Shown piece after piece: positions 43,117 through 52,400 of a DNA stretch of 64,000 nt. Source of the DNA: Flavobacterium nackdongense (GTDB lineage Bacteria > Bacteroidota > Bacteroidia > Flavobacteriales > Flavobacteriaceae); contig NZ_CP037933.1 in assembly GCF_004355225.1 (NCBI RefSeq), positions 3,844,001 through 3,908,000 on the forward strand, read 5' to 3'. Both the position numbers and the translations under genes were made by a program. Every line of letters begins with the position of its first letter. The stretch's first letter is position 1. The notes under the pieces were generated by a model. The model saw only the letters and a list, made by a program, of their open reading frames with translations. It was not told the DNA's origin and did no database searches.

Positions 43117-45963
43117 TTAGAATTTCACTTCTAATTTGCTACCATTATATTTCACTTTTTGGCCTTCATTTGCATTTGAAATCAAATTGAATGTTGAGTT
43201 TTTATTTTTGCCAATGAAGACAATATTGAAAACTCTGTTTTTTTGCATTCCATCAAAACTTCCTTTTCGGTCGGCAATTGTCAATGTTTTTGAAGCTTCG
43301 TTATATTGGAATTCTATGTTCGAAAACTTTCCTTTTTCGTAATTGTAATTGGTGTTTTCATCTTCGTATAAACTAAAAGAAGCGTCTTTTCCAGTATAAA
43401 CATAAATGGTAAAAGGTTCCGAAGATTTCTGAGAAGTGTATTCAATATTCGGGCCACAAGGCAGAATAGAACCTTCTTTTACAAAGAGTGGAATTTGTTC
43501 GTATTTTGCTTCGGCAGTAATGGTTTGTCCACCTTCTAGGAATTCGCTGGTGTAAAAATTATACCAACCGTTGGTGTTCGGTAAATACAATTCACGACTG
43601 CGTTTTTTGTATTCAGTAACTGGATTGACAAGTATTGCTGGACCAAACATAAACTGATTGGCAATGTTTAATACTTTCTTATCAGAGCTAAAATCCATTG
43701 GAAGTCCACGCATCATCGTGTAATCGTTATGATAGGTTTGTCCAATCAAGGAATAAATATAAGGCATCATTCGATAACGCAATTTGTTGTAAAACAAAAT
43801 GCTTTTGTAAGCCGGATGATCTTCGGGCGCAATGTTGTAAATTTCTCTATACGGAAATTGACCGTGCGCTCTGAATAGGGGACAAAAAACACCATATTGA
43901 TACCAACGAGCGTTTAATTCTCTCCATTCTTCAAGCGTTTCTCCAGTGGCATTTTCGTAACGAGTTTCTACAGAAAACCCTCCAATATCACTTGTCCAAT
44001 AAGGTAATCCTGACATTGTAAAGTTTAAACCAGCCGGAATTTGGTTGTTCAAATCTTCCCATCTCGAACCAATATCGCCACTCCAAGTAGCAGCAGCATA
44101 ACGTTGCAAACCTGCAAAACCAGAACGAGTCAGCATAAAGATTCTTTTGTTGGGATCGACACTGCGTTGACCTTCGTAAATTCCTTTAGCATTCATTAAG
44201 GAGAAGGCATTATAGTTGATTTCTGCTGCGCCAAGAAAGGTGTTTCCAATCATTTCTTTTCGAACTTCGGGTGGCATATTGCTGTGAACATCGGGTTCCG
44301 AAGCGTCCATCCACCAAGCATCGATGCCGGTTGTGTAAATATTTTTGTTGATTAATTTCCAAAATTCTTTTCGAGCGTCGGGATTGAAAGGATCGTAAAT
44401 GGCGTTGTTGAAACCCAACCAGTCTTTACGATTTTCGGCTACGTTTCTTTTTAAAATATAGCCTTTGGCTTCAAGATCTTTGTAGTTTTGGGTGTCTTCA
44501 TAAAATTTTGCCCAAACCGAAATCATTAATTTGGTATTGTATTTTTCGTGAAGCGTTTTCATCATTCCTTTTGGGTCTGGAAAACGTTCTGGGTCAAATT
44601 CTTGGCTTCCCCATTGGCCTTCTCTCCAATATCTCCAATCGAGTACAATATTGTCTAAGCCAATTTTTCTTTTACGGAATTCGGCAACGGTGTTTAGTAT
44701 TTCGTCTTGTGTTTTGTAGCGTTCACGACTTTGCCAAAATCCCATTGACCATTTGGGCATCATAGTCGCTTTTCCCGTAAGGGTTCTATAACCGCTTATT
44801 ACGTCGTCTATATTTTTTCCAGAGACAAAGAAATAATCTATTTTTTGACCCGCTTCTGACTCAAAAGCGAATTCGTTTTTTTGTACTTCGGTTAATGGTT
44901 TTGACCAATTAAAACATATAAATGATTCATTTCCCAATGGATCCCACTCAATTTTTAGTTTGTGTTTTGTGCCTTTTTCAAGATGGATTCGAATCAATTC
45001 GTTGGTGGCATTCCAACCTTGTCTCCATCTTGCTGCTACTAGTTTATCGTCGATATACACATTGGTGTAGCCTGATGACCAAAGATTGAATTGGTGTTCG
45101 CCTGAAAAATCGGTTTCAAAAGCACCTTCCCATTTTACGGTAGTGTTTTCTAAAATAATTCCTTCTGGAAGGTGTTTTAATGAAGGGATATAACTGTAAT
45201 CGATAAACGACTCTGGGCGAGAAAGTACTTTTTTAGGGTCTTTTTTGTTGGTGTACGTTGCCGTCAACCAGCCTTTGTCTCCTTTATCTGAATACAATCT
45301 TAGGGTAGAAATTTTCTCAAAATCTCGAGTATCAACTGACTTGGTAAGCGAGTTATTATCCCATAAAATTCCATAATTTTTGCTCGATACCAAGAAAGGA
45401 ATGGCGACTTCGGTATTGTATTGTGACAATAAAACTTTGGTTCCTTTGTAATTGAAAACCCCGTTTTGGTGTTGACCCAATCCGTACAAAGCTTCGTCTG
45501 TTTCGCTCGTAAAAGATTGTTTTACGATGTAGGATTGTTTGCCGTCTAATGTGGTTCCAGTAATCGTTTTTCCGCCACCTTTGGTTTCTTTTAAAAGTGT
45601 TTTTCCGGCAGCGTCTTTAAATAGTATTTCGCCTGTTTCTATCGAAACGGTAGCTTTCAAATTGGCTGTTGAAAGGGTTACATTTTCATTAGAGCTGATT
45701 ACTTCAAAAGGTGTTGCAGTTGGTTTTAAATCAACGAGCATCAAACTTTTTGTAGTATCAAAAGTAGTCGTTGGGCTAGCCGTAATATGCAAGATCGAAT
45801 TGGAAACTACTTGTATTCTCACAACAGCGGCATCATTTCGTTGTGGTTTTTTGATCTTAATTTCTATTCCATCGCTTAGTTTTGTTACATTTTCTTGAGC
45901 AGCTGCTTGGAAAAATATGAGAATGACAAATAAAAACAGGTAGTATTGTTTCAGGTTTTTCAT
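43117..45963 (-). CDS. GH31 glycosidase with PA14 insert (alpha-xylosidase-like)
   Basis: The 948-residue protein has a signal peptide (1-22, ending QAAAQ), an N-terminal galactose-mutarotase-like domain and an inserted PA14 domain (about 240-370: VKWEGAFETDFSGEHQFNLWSSGY). The GH31 barrel has the nucleophile Asp553 in WWMDASEPD. WSMGFWQSRERY and YWTSDIGGF also fit. The PA14 insertion and WMDASEPD are typical of Bacteroidetes alpha-xylosidases from xyloglucan loci, but alpha-glucosidase or alpha-galactosidase activity cannot be excluded. It lies between the epimerase and the mannanase, where no GH31 is needed for plain mannan. It probably trims side chains of a mixed hemicellulose. Confidence 0.9.
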   Translation of the reverse strand: MKNLKQYYLFLFVILIFFQAAAQENVTKLSDGIEIKIKKPQRNDAAVVRIQVVSNSILHITASPTTTFDTTKSLMLVDLKPTATPFEVISSNENVTLSTANLKATVSIETGEILFKDAAGKTLLKETKGGGKTITGTTLDGKQSYIVKQSFTSETDEALYGLGQHQNGVFNYKGTKVLLSQYNTEVAIPFLVSSKNYGILWDNNSLTKSVDTRDFEKISTLRLYSDKGDKGWLTATYTNKKDPKKVLSRPESFIDYSYIPSLKHLPEGIILENTTVKWEGAFETDFSGEHQFNLWSSGYTNVYIDDKLVAARWRQGWNATNELIRIHLEKGTKHKLKIEWDPLGNESFICFNWSKPLTEVQKNEFAFESEAGQKIDYFFVSGKNIDDVISGYRTLTGKATMMPKWSMGFWQSRERYKTQDEILNTVAEFRKRKIGLDNIVLDWRYWREGQWGSQEFDPERFPDPKGMMKTLHEKYNTKLMISVWAKFYEDTQNYKDLEAKGYILKRNVAENRKDWLGFNNAIYDPFNPDARKEFWKLINKNIYTTGIDAWWMDASEPDVHSNMPPEVRKEMIGNTFLGAAEINYNAFSLMNAKGIYEGQRSVDPNKRIFMLTRSGFAGLQRYAAATWSGDIGSRWEDLNNQIPAGLNFTMSGLPYWTSDIGGFSVETRYENATGETLEEWRELNARWYQYGVFCPLFRAHGQFPYREIYNIAPEDHPAYKSILFYNKLRYRMMPYIYSLIGQTYHNDYTMMRGLPMDFSSDKKVLNIANQFMFGPAILVNPVTEYKKRSRELYLPNTNGWYNFYTSEFLEGGQTITAEAKYEQIPLFVKEGSILPCGPNIEYTSQKSSEPFTIYVYTGKDASFSLYEDENTNYNYEKGKFSNIEFQYNEASKTLTIADRKGSFDGMQKNRVFNIVFIGKNKNSTFNLISNANEGQKVKYNGSKLEVKF

Positions 45964-45992
45964 TTTGTTTTTATAATAATATTAAAAGGAAA

Positions 45993-47186
45993 TTAATTCT
46001 CGGTTCGACGTATCAATTCGATGCAAACTCTAGTATTGTGATACGGACATTTCCAGAAACCGGCTTTGTCTTTTTCAATTTTGGAATAATCTTGATGGAT
46101 TCCCCAAATCCATTCTCCGTTTTTTTTATCGAGAATATAGTCCTTTACAAATTCCCAGTTTTTGAGCACAACATCCAAGTATTTCTGGTCATTTGTCAAT
46201 TGGAAAGCATTGTAAAAACCAATCATTAATTCGGATTGAGGCCACCAATGTTTTTCGGCCATCAACTGGTTCTCTTTGGGTTCTAGTTCGTACCAAAGGC
46301 CGCCATCTACAGGGTCAATCCCTTCGAAAGTGGCATCAGTTAGGAGAATAGCGTATTTTTTGTAGCGTTCTATTAAAGCTGTGTTTTCAGTAATTTCCGC
46401 ACATTGTAATAATAACCAAGCCGCTTCGATATCGTGTCCATAAGAGATTACGTCTGGTTTTTCGACCCAGTTTTCGTTGAAAAACAGTTTTAAATGTCCC
46501 GTTTTTTTGTCAATAAAATAGGTTTCGATGACTTCGAGTAATTCGACAATATCATTTTTTAAGGTTTCGTCTTTCCAAACTTTATACAAATTGGCATAAC
46601 CTTCTACAATATGCAAATGGGTATTCATTGTTTTTTTTTCGTTGGCATCTTTATCGCTCAGACGTAAATCTTCTATAGGTTGCCAATCGCGGGTAAAAGC
46701 TTCGAAATAGCCTTTATTTATGGGGTCGTAACTGTATTCTTGAATTTTTTTGTATAATAAAATGGAATATTCTAAGGCTTTTTCATCTTTGGAAATTGAG
46801 TAATATTCGCTCATTCCATAAATGGTAAAAGCCAAAGCATAAATTTGGTTTTTAGTGTCTTTTGGCGTTTTATCAGGATTGATGCTCCAAAATATTCCGC
46901 CAAATTCAGCATCATAAAAATGATTGATGATGTACTCACAAGCTTCTTTGGCAAGGCGCTTGTGTTCTTCATTTTTTGTAATGGAATAGGCCGCAGAAAA
47001 GGACCAAAGTATTCGAGCATTGAGAACAGAACCTTTTTCGGCTTCGAAATTTTTAAACTCATTACAATCTATTTGACCAATAAAACCGCCGTTTTTTTTG
47101 TCAATAGTTTGCTTCGACCAATACTCAAGAATGTTGTTGAGTTCAGTGGTTAATTCGGTTTTTAGATTTAAAATTTGTGTTGACAC
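45993..47186 (-). CDS. AGE-family cellobiose/mannobiose 2-epimerase
   Basis: The 397-residue protein has no signal peptide and begins with a GTG codon (no nearby in-frame ATG). It is an (alpha/alpha)6 barrel of the N-acylglucosamine 2-epimerase family. KNGGFIGQID near the start, a conserved HLHIVEGYANLY, DVISYGHDIEAAWLL and KHWWPQSELMIGFYNAF carry the catalytic His residues. In Bacteroides fragilis the homologue converts mannobiose to 4-O-beta-mannosyl-glucose, the substrate of the GH130 phosphorylase. The GH130 gene is the next one upstream here, which makes mannobiose 2-epimerase the best call. The product is cytoplasmic. A 243-base repeat-containing gap separates it from GH130. Confidence 0.92.
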   Translation of the reverse strand: MSTQILNLKTELTTELNNILEYWSKQTIDKKNGGFIGQIDCNEFKNFEAEKGSVLNARILWSFSAAYSITKNEEHKRLAKEACEYIINHFYDAEFGGIFWSINPDKTPKDTKNQIYALAFTIYGMSEYYSISKDEKALEYSILLYKKIQEYSYDPINKGYFEAFTRDWQPIEDLRLSDKDANEKKTMNTHLHIVEGYANLYKVWKDETLKNDIVELLEVIETYFIDKKTGHLKLFFNENWVEKPDVISYGHDIEAAWLLLQCAEITENTALIERYKKYAILLTDATFEGIDPVDGGLWYELEPKENQLMAEKHWWPQSELMIGFYNAFQLTNDQKYLDVVLKNWEFVKDYILDKKNGEWIWGIHQDYSKIEKDKAGFWKCPYHNTRVCIELIRRTEN

Positions 47187-47239
47187 TTTTTTATTTTTAT
47201 GGTTCTACTTTATTTTTATGAAAGACTAAATATTTAAAA

Positions 47240-47299
47240 ATTAAGAAATTTAAGAGTATTAAGACTTGAAGTGTTCTTAACTTTCTTAAATCTCTTAAT
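47240..47299. repeat. TTAAGA-rich inverted repeat
   Basis: The left arm ATTAAGAAATTTAAGAGT (47240 on) pairs imperfectly with the complement of 47273-47299 (CTTAACTTTCTTAAATCTCTTAAT). Related in style to the repeat at 28013-28077. It lies in the leader of the epimerase gene. Confidence 0.6.
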
Positions 47300-47371
47300 G
47301 GTTTAAAAAAGAATTTTCAGGACATTTAATAGCACCTTTGTAATAACTACTTTGTTTAAAATGCGGTCGAA

Positions 47372-47406
47372 GACCTTTGGTCACATCCTCAAAGTCGTAG
47401 ACTTTG
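47372..47406. repeat. REP-like double palindrome
   Basis: GACCTTTGGTC (47372-47382) and CAAAGTCGTAGACTTTG (47390-47406) are two adjacent palindromes, followed by GCGTAGCGGTTGG. They lie just downstream of the GH130 stop, where they could protect the 3' end or reduce read-through into the epimerase gene. Confidence 0.65.
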
Positions 47407-47429
47407 CGTAGCGGTTGGTGTTGACACAG

Positions 47430-48620
47430 TTATAGAATTGCTTGGTTTTTATTAACTTGAGCGATGATGGTGTTCACAGAACCTGCAGATATAAAGGTAT
47501 CTTCTGGTGTGTTTATCACATAGTCAACTAGTTTTTCTACAGAAGAAACAGCCACGTGCATTCTAGTATCTGACGAAGCGTAATAGATGAAAACTGTGCC
47601 ATCTTCATCGGCAATCCAACCATTCGAAAACAAAACATTCGAAACATCACCCACTCTTTCAGAATCTTGTGGCGCCATAAAATGTCCTGCTGGAATATGA
47701 GTCACTTTTGAAATATCGTTTAAATCGGTCATAAACATATAAAGTGTGTAACGCAATCCCGCAGCGGTGTTTCGTACTCCGTGTGCCAAATGCAACCACC
47801 CTTTTTCGGTTTTAATTGGAGCCGGCCCCAAACCATTTTTAAGTTCGTAAATGGTATGATATTGTTTTCCGAAGATGATTTTTTCCTCTTGTACAACTGG
47901 GTTTTCCATAGTATCGATGTAACCCAAACCAATTCCGCCACCACTTCCCACGTCGATAAAACCGTCTTGAGGCCTTGTGTATAAAGCGTATTTTCCGTTT
48001 ACATATTCAGGATGCATCACTACATTTCTTTGTTGGCCTGTATTCGAAATTAAATCAGGAAGACGTTCCCAATTCACTAAATCTTTGGTGCGCACAATTC
48101 CCGCATTGGCTATAGCCGAACTCGTATCACCTTTTGGAGCATTTGGATCTTTTCTTTCGGTGCAAAAAATGCCGTAAATCCAACCGTCTTCGTGCTGTAC
48201 CAAACGCATATCATAGACATTTGTATCGGGTTCTTCGGTTTGTGGAATCACGCAAGGTTTATCCCAAAATTGGAAATTATCAACTCCATTTGGACTTTCG
48301 GCAATGGCAAAAAATGATTTTCTGTCCACGCCTTCCACACGAACAGCGAGGATGTATTTATCACCCCATTTCATTGCTCCAGCATTGAAAGTAGCATTGA
48401 TGCTTATGCGTTCCATCAAGAATGGGTTTGTAGCTTCGTTTAAATCATAGCGCCATTCGATAGGAGCGTGATTTCTGGTCACAACGGGATTTTTATATCT
48501 GGCGAATATTCCATTTCCCTCCGAAGATTGAGGTTCGTTTTTTCTCTCTATTAATTGTTGGAATTCTTTTTCAATTGCTGCTTTTCTTTTATCGAAAATG
48601 CTGTTTGTTGTTGTGTTCAT
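47430..48620 (-). CDS. GH130 4-O-beta-D-mannosyl-D-glucose phosphorylase
   Basis: From the ATG at 48620 the product is 396 residues, the usual length for GH130 subfamily 1. Family features are FNAGAMKWGDKYILAVRVEG, PDTNVYDMRLVQHEDGWIYGIFCTERK, RNVVMHPEYVNGKYALYTRPQ and SGGGIGLG. It phosphorolyses beta-mannosyl-1,4-glucose to alpha-mannose 1-phosphate and glucose in the cytoplasm, so part of the bond energy is kept. It sits between the symporter gene (gap 24 bases) and the epimerase gene, the same functional set as in the B. fragilis mannan operon. An upstream in-frame ATG would add seven residues. Confidence 0.93.
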   Translation of the reverse strand: MNTTTNSIFDKRKAAIEKEFQQLIERKNEPQSSEGNGIFARYKNPVVTRNHAPIEWRYDLNEATNPFLMERISINATFNAGAMKWGDKYILAVRVEGVDRKSFFAIAESPNGVDNFQFWDKPCVIPQTEEPDTNVYDMRLVQHEDGWIYGIFCTERKDPNAPKGDTSSAIANAGIVRTKDLVNWERLPDLISNTGQQRNVVMHPEYVNGKYALYTRPQDGFIDVGSGGGIGLGYIDTMENPVVQEEKIIFGKQYHTIYELKNGLGPAPIKTEKGWLHLAHGVRNTAAGLRYTLYMFMTDLNDISKVTHIPAGHFMAPQDSERVGDVSNVLFSNGWIADEDGTVFIYYASSDTRMHVAVSSVEKLVDYVINTPEDTFISAGSVNTIIAQVNKNQAIL

Positions 48621-48644
48621 GAGTGATAGTGCTAAAATCAAATA

Positions 48645-50036
48645 TTATTTAGTTGTAGTTCTTTTGTCGTTTAATTCGTGTCCGATGGTTTCTAGTTTTT
48701 CTTCGGTTAATGGATATAACAGAATGAATAATACTGAAACTCCTGCTGCAATGGCTGGAAGAATACTCAACATCAACTGAATTCCATTTTGGGTTACTGC
48801 GGTTTGTTCTACATTGGCTTGAAATCCATAATAACCCAAAAGCCATCCTGTTGCGGCTCCACCAATGGTCCATCCAAATTTTTGCGACATGGAAGAAGCT
48901 GAAAATATAAGTCCGGTAGCTCGTCTTCCTTGTTTCCATTCCGAATAATCGGCGCTGTCAGCATACATTGACCAGATTAATGGGAATATACAACCGGCAC
49001 AAATGCTTATTAATACTTGGAAAACCATAATCAACAGTACATCGTTTTTTCCAAGGAAATAGAATAGTACACTTAATAGTGCTGCCAATGCCATTGAACC
49101 GAAAAAGGTGTTTTTTTTGCCAATTTTATTCGCGATGGGTGTGGCTGCAATGACTCCAATAATATTAGCCGCTTGTCCTAAAACGAAATATAATGAGGTA
49201 GGTGTCATTGCAAAATTTTCGCCAAAGACATTAATACTGTAGCTTACCGTACTGCTTACATAATATTTAAAATAGTAAACAGCCGCTCCATCACGAATCG
49301 AATTGAATACTAATGCGCCAATTCCGGCTCCTAAAAGAATCCACCAAGGACGATTTTTTAAAAGGTCGTTTAAATCTTCTTTTAGATTTGGTTTTTCGTC
49401 ATTGATAGGTTCGACTCTTTCTTTGGTTAGGAAAAAACAACCCCAAAAGAAAATGGTGGTGATGATTCCAAATACAATTATAGTGTATAACCAACCTGTT
49501 TTGGAGTTTAAACTTCCGCCAAAATGATTGACCAAAGGCTCGATTAACCAAAGCGCCAATAAGCTTCCGCCAAAAGCAAAAACCATACGATAGGAGGAAA
49601 GCGTTGTTCTTTCTTTTCTATCCGATGACAGCACGCCGAGCAAAGAAGCATAAGGAACATTGATTACGGAATACACCATCATCATCAAGGAATAGGTTAC
49701 ATAAGCATAAATTATTTTTCCTTTTTCGTCAAAATCGGGTGTGTAAAAAGTTAAGATTCCGATGAGTGCAAAAGGTATGGCTGTCCATAAAAGATAAGGT
49801 CTGAATTTGCCCCAACGCGTTTTGGTTCGGTCAGCCATTATCCCGACAAAAGGGTCAAAACAAGAGTCCCAAATACGGGTAATTAGGAACATGGTTCCAA
49901 CAACGGCGGGTGCAATTCCGAAAACATCGGTGTAAAAAAACATCAGATACATACTGAATATTTTCCAAAACATGGAGGAAGCGGCATCACCTAAGCCATA
50001 TCCTATTTTTTCTTTTAATTTAATTTTTTCGTGCAT
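48645..50036 (-). CDS. GPH-family sugar:cation symporter (MFS)
   Basis: The 463-residue membrane protein has about twelve hydrophobic helices and begins KLKEKIGYGLGDAASSMFWKIFSMYLMFFYTDV. It contains the family-typical DPFVGIMADRTKTRWGKFRPYLLW between helices 2 and 3. It belongs to the glycoside-pentoside-hexuronide:cation symporters. In the mannan operon of B. fragilis the equivalent protein is thought to import mannobiose across the inner membrane. It is located between GH26 (37-base gap) and GH130, so the transcript order is GH26, transporter, phosphorylase. Confidence 0.93.
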   Translation of the reverse strand: MHEKIKLKEKIGYGLGDAASSMFWKIFSMYLMFFYTDVFGIAPAVVGTMFLITRIWDSCFDPFVGIMADRTKTRWGKFRPYLLWTAIPFALIGILTFYTPDFDEKGKIIYAYVTYSLMMMVYSVINVPYASLLGVLSSDRKERTTLSSYRMVFAFGGSLLALWLIEPLVNHFGGSLNSKTGWLYTIIVFGIITTIFFWGCFFLTKERVEPINDEKPNLKEDLNDLLKNRPWWILLGAGIGALVFNSIRDGAAVYYFKYYVSSTVSYSINVFGENFAMTPTSLYFVLGQAANIIGVIAATPIANKIGKKNTFFGSMALAALLSVLFYFLGKNDVLLIMVFQVLISICAGCIFPLIWSMYADSADYSEWKQGRRATGLIFSASSMSQKFGWTIGGAATGWLLGYYGFQANVEQTAVTQNGIQLMLSILPAIAAGVSVLFILLYPLTEEKLETIGHELNDKRTTTK

Positions 50037-50073
50037 TTTTTGGGTTGTAAATTTTGGTTTTTTGGGTTAGTTG

Positions 50074-51216
50074 TTATTTGTAAAGTTTAACTTTTGCGGC
50101 TTCTTTTTCGAATAAAATTTGGTCAAGATGGTAGAAATCAACAAAATCTTTTTCGCTGGTTTGCCCTTTGAATGGGGCATAATAATGCATTTTTTGCTCT
50201 TTTTCTTGCCAACCCTGGTTTCTCCAAACTAAGACATAAGCTATTTTGTAATCGCCAATGGCTTGCATCAAAGTGTTGGTCCACCATTTGTCATACGGAA
50301 TGGCTTCATAACCAGTTTCCGCCAAGGCCATAATTTTATTTTGCTCTTTGGCTACTTCGTCCATTATTTTAAATTGTCTTTGGCAATTTTCAACAAAAGA
50401 ATTGTCTTTGGTTGGATCGTTGAATTGATAGTTGTCAAAACTTAAAACATCAACATAATCGGCACCTGGATAATAGTCTAAGAACTCTTCTTTAGATTTG
50501 AAATCGGCCGTATTGTAGACATAGATTAGGTTGTGAATGCCTTTTGCTTGAAGGTAATGAAAGGTAAATTTCCATAAAGCCTTGAATTCTTCTGGATTCG
50601 CATTGTTTTTACACCACCAAAACCAATTGCCAGTGAGCTCGTGAAAAGGTCGAAATAAAATAGGAATCGGATTTCCTTTCTTATCGGATAAGGTGGAAAT
50701 ATAATTAGCGGCTTCATCGAGGGCAAGTTTGAACTTTTCGTGGCTTTGGCCTCCTGGCAATGCCGATGCAACTGATTTTGGAGAAGTATCCCAAGCATTT
50801 CCCCCGGTCAATGGATTGTCAAGATGCCAGCTAAGGGTTATAACTCCGCCTCTTGAATGTCCTTCAATAATGTATTGTCGCATTTTATCAAAAGGCACTC
50901 CATCAATATTTTTGTCTGATTTTTTTTCCAAACCAGCAAGGTCCCAGCCATAAACTGCGGGGAAGTCTCCAACAACGTCTTTTACATCGCTTCTTCCCGC
51001 CACTTGTTTCCAGTTCACCCCATAGGCTAAATCGTCTTGATGCCCAAAAAGGATTGCTTTATTGGATAAATCTGTCAAGTTTTTGAATAGAATTTTGGTT
51101 TTAGCAGTCGCATTTTGATCAGCAATGGAGGATTTTGTATTCATTGTTTGAGCAAGCATTGAAAAAGTGAAACCGAAAAAGAGTAGAAGACTGAATTGGA
51201 TAAGAATTTTTTTCAT
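50074..51216 (-). CDS. GH26 beta-mannanase (mannobiose-producing type)
   Basis: From the ATG at 51216 the product is 380 residues with a signal peptide (about 1-23, ending SMLAQ) and no lipobox Cys. The upstream in-frame start adds 16 Lys-rich residues and is less likely. GH26 features are ILFGHQDDLAYGVNW, the acid/base Glu193 in RPFHELTGNWFWW and the nucleophile Glu300 in ALAETGYE. It endo-hydrolyses beta-1,4-mannan. The linked symporter, epimerase and GH130 suggest its main product is mannobiose. It is the promoter-proximal gene of the operon and divergent from the AraC regulator. Confidence 0.93.
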   Translation of the reverse strand: MKKILIQFSLLLFFGFTFSMLAQTMNTKSSIADQNATAKTKILFKNLTDLSNKAILFGHQDDLAYGVNWKQVAGRSDVKDVVGDFPAVYGWDLAGLEKKSDKNIDGVPFDKMRQYIIEGHSRGGVITLSWHLDNPLTGGNAWDTSPKSVASALPGGQSHEKFKLALDEAANYISTLSDKKGNPIPILFRPFHELTGNWFWWCKNNANPEEFKALWKFTFHYLQAKGIHNLIYVYNTADFKSKEEFLDYYPGADYVDVLSFDNYQFNDPTKDNSFVENCQRQFKIMDEVAKEQNKIMALAETGYEAIPYDKWWTNTLMQAIGDYKIAYVLVWRNQGWQEKEQKMHYYAPFKGQTSEKDFVDFYHLDQILFEKEAAKVKLYK

Positions 51217-51254
51217 TGATTTTTTTATTTTTTTGATTGCCCTTTCAACTGTAT

Positions 51255-51266
51255 TTTTGACCAAAA
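51255..51266. promoter_or_regulatory. TTTTGACCAAAA site before GH26
   Basis: This near-palindrome lies 38 bases upstream of the GH26 start and is a one-base variant of the TTTTGWCAA motif found around the araC and GH2 promoters. Its position in the leader would suit a repressor or a chance match. Confidence 0.3.
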
Positions 51267-51401
51267 GGACGGTTTTATTGTGTCGTGATGTCGTGTCCGG
51301 TAATTCGTTGTTTTCTAAAATATTTTTTAGTTTTTTCCGAAGACTATTTTGAATATCGTTTTTATTTTAAGTTAATTTTAATAAAAGTGCAATTCATCTT
51401 T

Positions 51402-51409
51402 CAAAGATA
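51402..51409 (-). promoter_or_regulatory. Candidate -7 box TATCTTTG of the GH26 operon
   Basis: On the minus strand TATCTTTG matches TAnnTTTG. No TTG is present at -33. Instead a TTTTGWCAA site (51439-51447) lies about 30 bases further upstream, the position expected for an activator that replaces a weak -33 element. The leader to the ATG would be about 180 bases. Confidence 0.45.
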
Positions 51410-51438
51410 GTTTTAAGGTCTAATTCTAAATGGTATTA

Positions 51439-51447
51439 TTTTGTCAA
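51439..51447. promoter_or_regulatory. TTTTGTCAA site between GH26 operon and araC
   Basis: TTTTGTCAA, inside the longer TTATTTTGTCAATTAA (51436-51451), is shared with the GH2 upstream region (TTATTTTGACAATAAA at 52415-52430, 14 of 16 bases equal). It lies 34 bases before the araC ATG and about 40-49 bases upstream of the predicted GH26 transcription start. Confidence 0.45.
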
Positions 51448-51481
51448 TTAAATATCATATTATTGCAAACAAAAATGGGTT

Positions 51482-52360
51482 ATGAGTAATCTGAAGAAAT
51501 TTTACAGAGAAATCCCGCCAATGTCACCTCTCGATAGCTTTTTAGTTTTCGACAGAGTCAAGGATACTTTTGATTTTCCAGTGCACTATCACCCCGAATT
51601 TGAGATCAATTTTATTCTAAATGGCAAAGGTGTAAAACGAGTTGTGGGCGATAATATTGAAGAAATTGACGCCGTCGAACTAGTCTTAATTGGTCCAAAT
51701 TTGTATCACGGTTGGGAATTGAATAAATGCACCAGCAAGAAAATCCACGAAATCACGATTCAATTTGACAATAATTTATTTCCAGATTCTTTACTTTCCA
51801 GACGAATAATGAACCCCATTCGGGAGATGTTTAATCGATCGATTCACGGTATTTTATTCTCCAAAAAAGTCGCCGATGAGCTTACGCCAAGGCTAATTAA
51901 ATTGTCAAAATTAGACGGAATGGATTATTTTCTGGAGATCACTTCGATATTATTTGACCTTGCAAACTCCCGAAATCAGAGACTTCTTTCGACTTACACC
52001 GTAGATTATGCCACTTTTGATGATGACGATAAAATGAAATTGGTGTACGAGTATGTTCAGAAAAAATTTGCCGAAAAAATCACTTTAGACGAGGTTTCAA
52101 GTGCTAGTAATATGACAAGTATTTCGTTCAATCGCTTTATCAAAAAACGCACGGGCAAAACTTTTGTCAATTATATCAATGATATTAGAATCGGTTATGC
52201 CGCGAGATGGTTGCTAGAAAAAGATATGAGTGTAGCTGAGATTGCCTACAAGTCTGGTTTTCCGAACATCGCCAATTTTAATAGAAGTTTCAAAGCTATA
52301 AAAAATCGTACCCCAACACAATATCGCGAAGATTTTTCGGGTCTCAAACGCATTCTGTAA
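51482..52360 (+). CDS. AraC-family transcriptional regulator of the mannan locus
   Basis: The 292-residue protein has an N-terminal cupin-like sensor domain (about 15-150, VHYHPEFEINFILNGKGVKRVVGD) and a C-terminal double helix-turn-helix (about 190-288). The latter contains ITLDEVSSASNMTSISFNRFIKKRTG and the AraC signature DMSVAEIAYKSGFPNIANFNRSFKAIKNRTPTQYRE region. The cupin domain likely binds a manno-oligosaccharide or related sugar. The gene is divergent from the GH26 operon and 143 bases ahead of GH2, so it is well placed to control both. Most Bacteroidetes polysaccharide loci use hybrid two-component or SARP/ECF regulators, so this is the less common type. Confidence 0.92.
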   Translation: MSNLKKFYREIPPMSPLDSFLVFDRVKDTFDFPVHYHPEFEINFILNGKGVKRVVGDNIEEIDAVELVLIGPNLYHGWELNKCTSKKIHEITIQFDNNLFPDSLLSRRIMNPIREMFNRSIHGILFSKKVADELTPRLIKLSKLDGMDYFLEITSILFDLANSRNQRLLSTYTVDYATFDDDDKMKLVYEYVQKKFAEKITLDEVSSASNMTSISFNRFIKKRTGKTFVNYINDIRIGYAARWLLEKDMSVAEIAYKSGFPNIANFNRSFKAIKNRTPTQYREDFSGLKRIL

Positions 52361-52371
52361 ATGAACTTATA

Positions 52372-52400
52372 AATCAGGTTTCCTCTGGTTTTTATTTTTT
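52372..52400 (+). terminator. Weak terminator after araC
   Basis: AATCAG pairs with CTGGTT (one G-U) and is followed by a T-rich run. It overlaps the first TTTTGTCAA site at 52397. Confidence 0.45.
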
